Made by a program: the position numbers and the translations under genes
Assembly (NCBI GenBank): GCA_910585505.1
Contig: CAJUFF010000010.1
Coordinates: 1 to 36,168 of the forward strand
Source of the DNA: an uncultured Ruminiclostridium sp.
GTDB taxonomy: Bacteria > Bacillota > Clostridia > Oscillospirales > Ruminococcaceae
Direction of reading: 5' to 3'
DNA length: 36,168 nucleotides
Shown here: positions 33,226 through 36,168 of the stretch, in pieces
Position numbering within the stretch: position 1 is the first letter of the stretch
Layout: each line of letters starts with the position of its first letter
Notes under the pieces: model-generated
Told to the model about the DNA's origin: nothing
The model's database searches: none
The model's input: only the letters and a program-made list of their open reading frames with translations

Positions 33226-33283
33226 AATACCAATATCGGTTTAAAAAGTGGATAAAATGGCTTTTTAAACCGATATTGGTGTT
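33226..33283. repeat. 58-bp palindromic element inside the rpn pseudogene; inverted copy of 17821-17878
   Basis: The 23-bp arms flank the loop TGGATAAAATGG, the exact complement of the loop at 17844-17855. It begins precisely after codon 12 of the broken gene. Confidence 0.85.
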
Positions 33284-33293
33284 AATGGTGTAA

Positions 33294-33352
33294 CTCTGTT
33301 TTGACTGTAGACTTTGTTATATTTTGTCTACAGTCAAAACAGAGATTAGTAT
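33294..33352. repeat. Palindromic element with perfect 19-bp stem; second copy of 1-52
   Basis: CTCTGTTTTGACTGTAGAC (33294-33312) and its exact complement (33326-33344) flank a 13-nt loop; ATTAGTAT ends the element. It lies 10 bp after the previous element, making a tandem pair. Confidence 0.88.
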
Positions 33353-33381
33353 AAGGCAATACCGCACAAAGATTGTCGTTC
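33353..33381. repeat. 29-bp sequence shared with 3711-3739 (inverted)
   Basis: AAGGCAATACCGCACAAAG plus ten more bases, identical to the reverse complement of 3711-3739. It directly abuts the ATTAGTAT end of the hairpin, as it nearly does at the other site. Confidence 0.8.
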
Positions 33382-33649
33382 AGACGAGCAAAAGGTCGTT
33401 AAAAGGTAAGGGAAGAGGCACTGTTTAATGAAAGAAGCGCGTTGCTGGGAGCGAGAGAGGAGGGAATAGAAAAAGGCAGAGCGGAAGGTGTAGCGGAAAC
33501 AATTGAAAGCATTGTTAAAAGCCTTCGTGAGATGGGAATGAGCGAGGAAATGATTCGTGAAGTCGTCAGTAAATCGGGCGAAAGAAAATCGGAACACAAA
33601 CAGTAATATAATTATAGTATAAAAAAGAATTAAAATTTTTTTATGACTG

Positions 33650-33840
33650 TGAAACTTTTCGGGGTTGTTTGGAGACTACCTAATTGCAGGAAGGAAATAA
33701 AGCCTTTGGTTGTGAGTCCCGGCGGGGGGCTTATGAGAAAATAGGAGAAGATCGGGCAATAAAAATTTGCGATTTCTGAAACTTTTTCATAGAACCGCTT
33801 GACTTCATAATTGCAAGGCGAAAACAAAAAAAGCCTTTGG
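33650..33840. repeat. Degenerate direct repeat (two units of about 60-64 bp)
   Basis: Units 33650-33709 and 33777-33840 share TGAAACTTTT at the start, a central TAATTGCA and the end AAAGCCTTTGG, with divergence between. They lie in the 480-bp gene-free stretch 33607-34086. The rest of that stretch holds a promoter (33895) and a possibly structured leader. No ORF here is convincing. Confidence 0.6.
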
Positions 33841-33894
33841 AAAATTTAGCAATAATCTATGTAAATCGGATTTAAATATGGTATAAATTGCCAA

Positions 33895-33923
33895 TTGAAA
33901 TTTACATAATTGTATGGTAAACT
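33895..33923 (+). promoter_or_regulatory. Likely promoter of the surface-protein gene
   Basis: TTGAAA (33895-33900), 17 nt, TAAACT (33918-33923). It would give a leader of about 157 nt. Confidence 0.5.
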
Positions 33924-33938
33924 TAACCATGTAATTAA

Positions 33939-34006
33939 AGGATAAGCTAAATTATCCTGCGGCTGTGTCGGGTCGCTTGTCCAAAACCCCTCCGACGTTA
34001 GCCTGC
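33939..34006 (+). promoter_or_regulatory. Possibly structured 5' leader of the surface-protein mRNA
   Basis: AGGATAA/TTATCCT forms a 7-bp hairpin (33939-33958). Immediately after, GCGGCT (33959-33964) can pair with AGCCTGC (34000-34006) and enclose GTCGG/CCGAC (33967-33971, 33992-33996). No known riboswitch core was recognised. The GC-rich patch stands out from the AT-rich surroundings. Confidence 0.4.
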
Positions 34007-34086
34007 AAAAAGCTATACTTACAGACAAATTTACTTAAGTCTGTTTTATAGGAAAACAAACATAATAAAAAAATGGAGGACTTATT

Positions 34087-35919
34087 ATGAGCATGAAAAA
34101 AATTATTGCCAGCGCAGCAGCTGCCGCTTTGACAGTTAGCTCGCTTGCAGTAGTAGGTGTTTCTGCCGCTCCTACCACAAAGACCTTTAACTTTGTTGGC
34201 AGGACCGGCGACATGACCATCAGCTATTCCAATACTGTTGGTTTCAGAGGCGGCTATGACCGTGAATATATTTTCCAGTTGACTGATCCCGCAGCAGTGT
34301 ATGAGTTTGATTACACTCTTGGCTTCTCCGTAAAGGATGGCTACAAGAAAGATAATGAAGCTGACGTTGCTAACCTTGTTAAGGCTGTTACAACCGGCAG
34401 CGGTACAGTAATCACCGTAACAGGTACCAACGGAGCAGGCAGAACAGTTTCTTCCAAGGCTACCGCAAAAATCGTTAAGGATAAGGATGATAAACCCGTA
34501 AAGGAAACCTTCACTGTAAGATGGGAAGGCGATACTGATGGCGTTACCCTTCAGAAGCATGAGCTTGATCTTACCAACATGGTAACCATCACTTCCATTT
34601 CCGTTTCCAACGAGTTTAAGGTAAATACCGGCAAATATGCGGTTCCCGAAGGCGTAGCCAATATCAAGGTTGGCAACAACCTCGTTTTGGAAGACAGAAA
34701 GCTTGACCTTAGCGACAACGGAAGCTACAAGAGCACTTCTAAGGACGGCGATGGCGCTGTTATCAGCACAGGCACCATCTATACATTTGAAGGAATAGCA
34801 GGTCAAAAGTCTCCTGTTCTTGATAACAACGGTGTTTGGGATGCTGGTATTGAAGGTATTTCTCTTGGTCACAACCTCCTTCGTTGGACAAACGACAACA
34901 TCGTTCAGAACAAGGGCGCTAAGCTGAGAATCAACTTTATGACTCCTTCTCAGTTGAAGGATGCCATTACTTCCGGTAACATCACAACATATCCTACTCT
35001 CGATCAGGACTGGGCTAAGTTGGACGGTAATACCGTATTGATTCCCGAATCTTCTTCCAGCTCTTCCACTATGGATATCATGATCGGTGTAAACCTTCAG
35101 AACACTACTAAGCTTCAGCAGGCTACCAACATCAACAACTACGTTGCTGAGTTTGACTGGGATACACTCGTACACAACTCCGCTTCTACCGTTTCCGGTA
35201 ACGTAGACAGCATTGCTATCCGTGTTAACGAGAAATCCAATAACGTTAACGATAACATTGCTGATAAGGATGGCAAGCTCGCTATCAGAAGCATCGAAAT
35301 CGTTATCCCTGAGCAGACTGCTACTGCTCCCGTTGACGAAGTAATCGAAGTTGAAGACCCCGTTTCCGGCGTTAAGGCTTCCGGTACCGCTGCTACTATC
35401 CGTGGCAACGGCGGCGCGATCCTTCAGGCTATCGGCAAGCTCACTTCTAGCAACCTTACTTATGAAGTAAAGCTCCTTGACAAGGACAGCAACGCTGTTC
35501 AGCCTGCCGGCGAAGTTACTCTTACTCTGCCTATTCCCAAGGACAATCAGGGCAAGACCATTAAGGGCGGCACAGTTGCTCACGGTCTTTCCAACGGCAC
35601 TGTTGAGAATCTTCCTATCGTTAACATCGACACTTACAAGACCGATGGTTTTGTAAAGGTTGTTACCAAGTCTTTCAGCCCCTTCACCATCACTTTCGCT
35701 ACCTTCGGTATGGATTTTGAAGATGACGAGACCACTACTGAGACTGAAGCTACAACTACCGAGCCTGTAACTGAAGAAGTTACTACTACCGAAGCTCCCG
35801 CTCAGACCGGTTCCACCAACGGCGGTGAAGACAAGAACGTAGGCACTGGCGTAGTTCTCGCAGTTGTTCCTGCTGCTATCGCTGCTGCTGCAGTTGTAAT
35901 CTCCAAGAAGAGAAAGTAA
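34087..35919 (+). CDS. Secreted, probably wall- or membrane-anchored surface protein
   Basis: 610 residues. A signal peptide covers about 1-28 (KK, a hydrophobic core, cleavage near VSAAP). The body (about 30-545) is beta-rich, with many Asn, Thr, Asp and Lys residues, no Cys and no recognised domain. A Thr/Glu-rich stalk (about 547-580, TTTETEATTTEP) follows. The end has KNVGTGV, a hydrophobic helix and KKRK, the layout of a sortase or anchor signal; NVGTG is close to, but not, LPXTG or NPXTG. TGGAGG lies 8 nt before the ATG. Codon use (many T-ending, plus AAG and GAC) differs from the surrounding genes and suggests high expression. An adhesin or S-layer-like role is inferred. Confidence 0.8.
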   Translation: MSMKKIIASAAAAALTVSSLAVVGVSAAPTTKTFNFVGRTGDMTISYSNTVGFRGGYDREYIFQLTDPAAVYEFDYTLGFSVKDGYKKDNEADVANLVKAVTTGSGTVITVTGTNGAGRTVSSKATAKIVKDKDDKPVKETFTVRWEGDTDGVTLQKHELDLTNMVTITSISVSNEFKVNTGKYAVPEGVANIKVGNNLVLEDRKLDLSDNGSYKSTSKDGDGAVISTGTIYTFEGIAGQKSPVLDNNGVWDAGIEGISLGHNLLRWTNDNIVQNKGAKLRINFMTPSQLKDAITSGNITTYPTLDQDWAKLDGNTVLIPESSSSSSTMDIMIGVNLQNTTKLQQATNINNYVAEFDWDTLVHNSASTVSGNVDSIAIRVNEKSNNVNDNIADKDGKLAIRSIEIVIPEQTATAPVDEVIEVEDPVSGVKASGTAATIRGNGGAILQAIGKLTSSNLTYEVKLLDKDSNAVQPAGEVTLTLPIPKDNQGKTIKGGTVAHGLSNGTVENLPIVNIDTYKTDGFVKVVTKSFSPFTITFATFGMDFEDDETTTETEATTTEPVTEEVTTTEAPAQTGSTNGGEDKNVGTGVVLAVVPAAIAAAAVVISKKRK

Positions 35920-35943
35920 TTGAATCTTCGTTGAAGAAAAGAT

Positions 35944-35994
35944 AACGGAATATTTAAACCCCTTACGGAAACGTGAGGGGTTTTCCGTTTTTTT
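35944..35994 (+). terminator. Terminator of the surface-protein gene
   Basis: AAACCCCTTACG (35956-35967) pairs with CGTGAGGGGTTT (35972-35983) around GAAA with one mismatch; outer AACGGAA/TTCCGTT extend it, and a run of seven T follows. Confidence 0.92.
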
Positions 35995-36039
35995 AAAGCA
36001 TATTGTAAACTTTTTCTCAATGGGTAATGAATTTTTTAC

Positions 36040-36068
36040 TTGAAAAAAATGAAAATCTATGATATACT
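36040..36068 (+). promoter_or_regulatory. Promoter toward a gene beyond the window
   Basis: TTGAAA (36040-36045), 17 nt, TATACT (36063-36068). A palindromic element starts two bases after the -10 box. Confidence 0.65.
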
Positions 36069-36070
36069 TA

Positions 36071-36137
36071 TACTAATTCTCAATCATCTTGTAGACAAAA
36101 TTTCACAGGGTCTACAAGATGATTGAGAATTACACCC
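36071..36137. repeat. Palindromic element with perfect 21-bp stem and 13-nt loop
   Basis: The arms 36076-36096 and 36110-36130 are exact complements, and the left arm ends CTTGTAGAC. TACTAAT marks the left end; the right end is less clear. It would form at the very 5' end of a transcript from the 36040 promoter. Confidence 0.85.
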
Positions 36138-36168
36138 TAAGCACTAATTCCCGATCGACAACAAAATT

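Larger units (their letters stand above)
33190..33606 (+). pseudogene. Rpn/PD-(D/E)XK nuclease (transposase-like) gene with its middle replaced by repeats
   Basis: The first 12 codons (33190-33225) read MEYLSPKLDIVF, the characteristic N-terminus of Rpn-family recombination-promoting nucleases. The frame then enters palindromic elements (33226-33352) and a 29-bp shared sequence. From 33403 to the stop at 33606, 68 codons read a typical Rpn C-terminus: REEGIEKGRAEGVAE followed by SLREMGMSEEMIREV. A whole family member is about 300 residues, so roughly 200 residues, including the nuclease core, are gone. A promoter survives upstream. The family assignment rests on remembered motif patterns, not a search. 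Confidence 0.75.

Noticed and set aside
33952..35583. A 543-codon minus-strand reading frame opposite the surface protein
   Set aside because: It is the antisense shadow of a gene with a clear signal peptide, ribosome site and terminator. Its translation has no recognisable motif and runs into the leader region.
1..36168. tRNA genes, rRNA genes and CRISPR arrays
   Set aside because: No cloverleaf-type TTC-G-A-C-T patterns with acceptor pairing and no regularly spaced identical repeats were seen on either strand. The dispersed hairpins are not regularly spaced.

Overview
The window looks like chromosome from an anaerobic Bacillota, most likely an Oscillospiraceae/Ruminococcus-type clostridium. 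This is an inference from content, not a database match. The signs are GGAGG-type ribosome binding sites almost everywhere, sigma-A-like promoters with 17-nt spacers, a C+ (four-cysteine) L33, a clostridial SecE-NusG-L11-L1 block, SEDS and GT51 cell-wall enzymes, an Rpn-type nuclease remnant, and a secreted protein with a Thr/Glu-rich stalk and a C-terminal wall-anchor-like tail.

Layout. 1-3650 (mostly minus strand): VanY-like D,D-carboxypeptidase, MnmA, a small membrane protein and a monofunctional transglycosylase. 4078-7733 (plus): a ligand-binding-domain/GGDEF protein, a 26-codon leader ORF beginning MKPDP, a CorA-type Mg2+ channel, and a ParB-fold protein. 7771-10158: ribosomal/transcription block rpmG-secE-nusG-rplK-rplA with a consensus promoter lying inside a palindrome. 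10196-12631: a fold-type I aminotransferase and trpS. 12789-17819: two ABC exporter subunits, each with an extra N-terminal domain and a zinc ribbon, with a DUF1854-like protein between them. 17961-20396: a radical SAM protein, a 78-residue acidic peptide and a Cys/Trp-free coiled protein. 20668-24836: a PAS-GAF-GGDEF-EAL protein with both output domains degenerate, then a RodA/FtsW-type SEDS polymerase. 24912-27664: galactokinase and, converging on it, HflX. 27915-31976: nadB, nadC, a YbaK/ProX-type deacylase and a NifS-like desulfurase (NAD de novo synthesis without nadA). 31973-33028 (minus): a CE2-like SGNH esterase. 33142-33606: an Rpn-type nuclease gene whose middle is replaced by palindromic repeats. 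33895-35994: the surface protein, with a long, possibly structured leader.

The most striking non-gene feature is a dispersed family of short palindromic elements, about eleven copies. They share termini (ATACYAAT...ATTRGTAT) and often an inner TTGTAGAC, but their arms differ while staying self-complementary. Four start within about 4 nt of a stop codon, two sit just downstream of promoters, and two fill the gap in the broken rpn gene. A separate 29-bp sequence (AAGGCAATACCGC...) lies beside one of these hairpins at two distant sites, in opposite orientation. A longer 148-bp element with 17-bp inverted ends lies between mnmA and vanY.

The best candidates for something undescribed are (1) the ABC/DUF1854/ABC module, (2) the MKPDP leader peptide just before corA, which resembles the enterobacterial MgtL Mg2+-sensing leader, (3) the palindromic repeat family, and (4) the radical SAM protein followed by a small acidic peptide.
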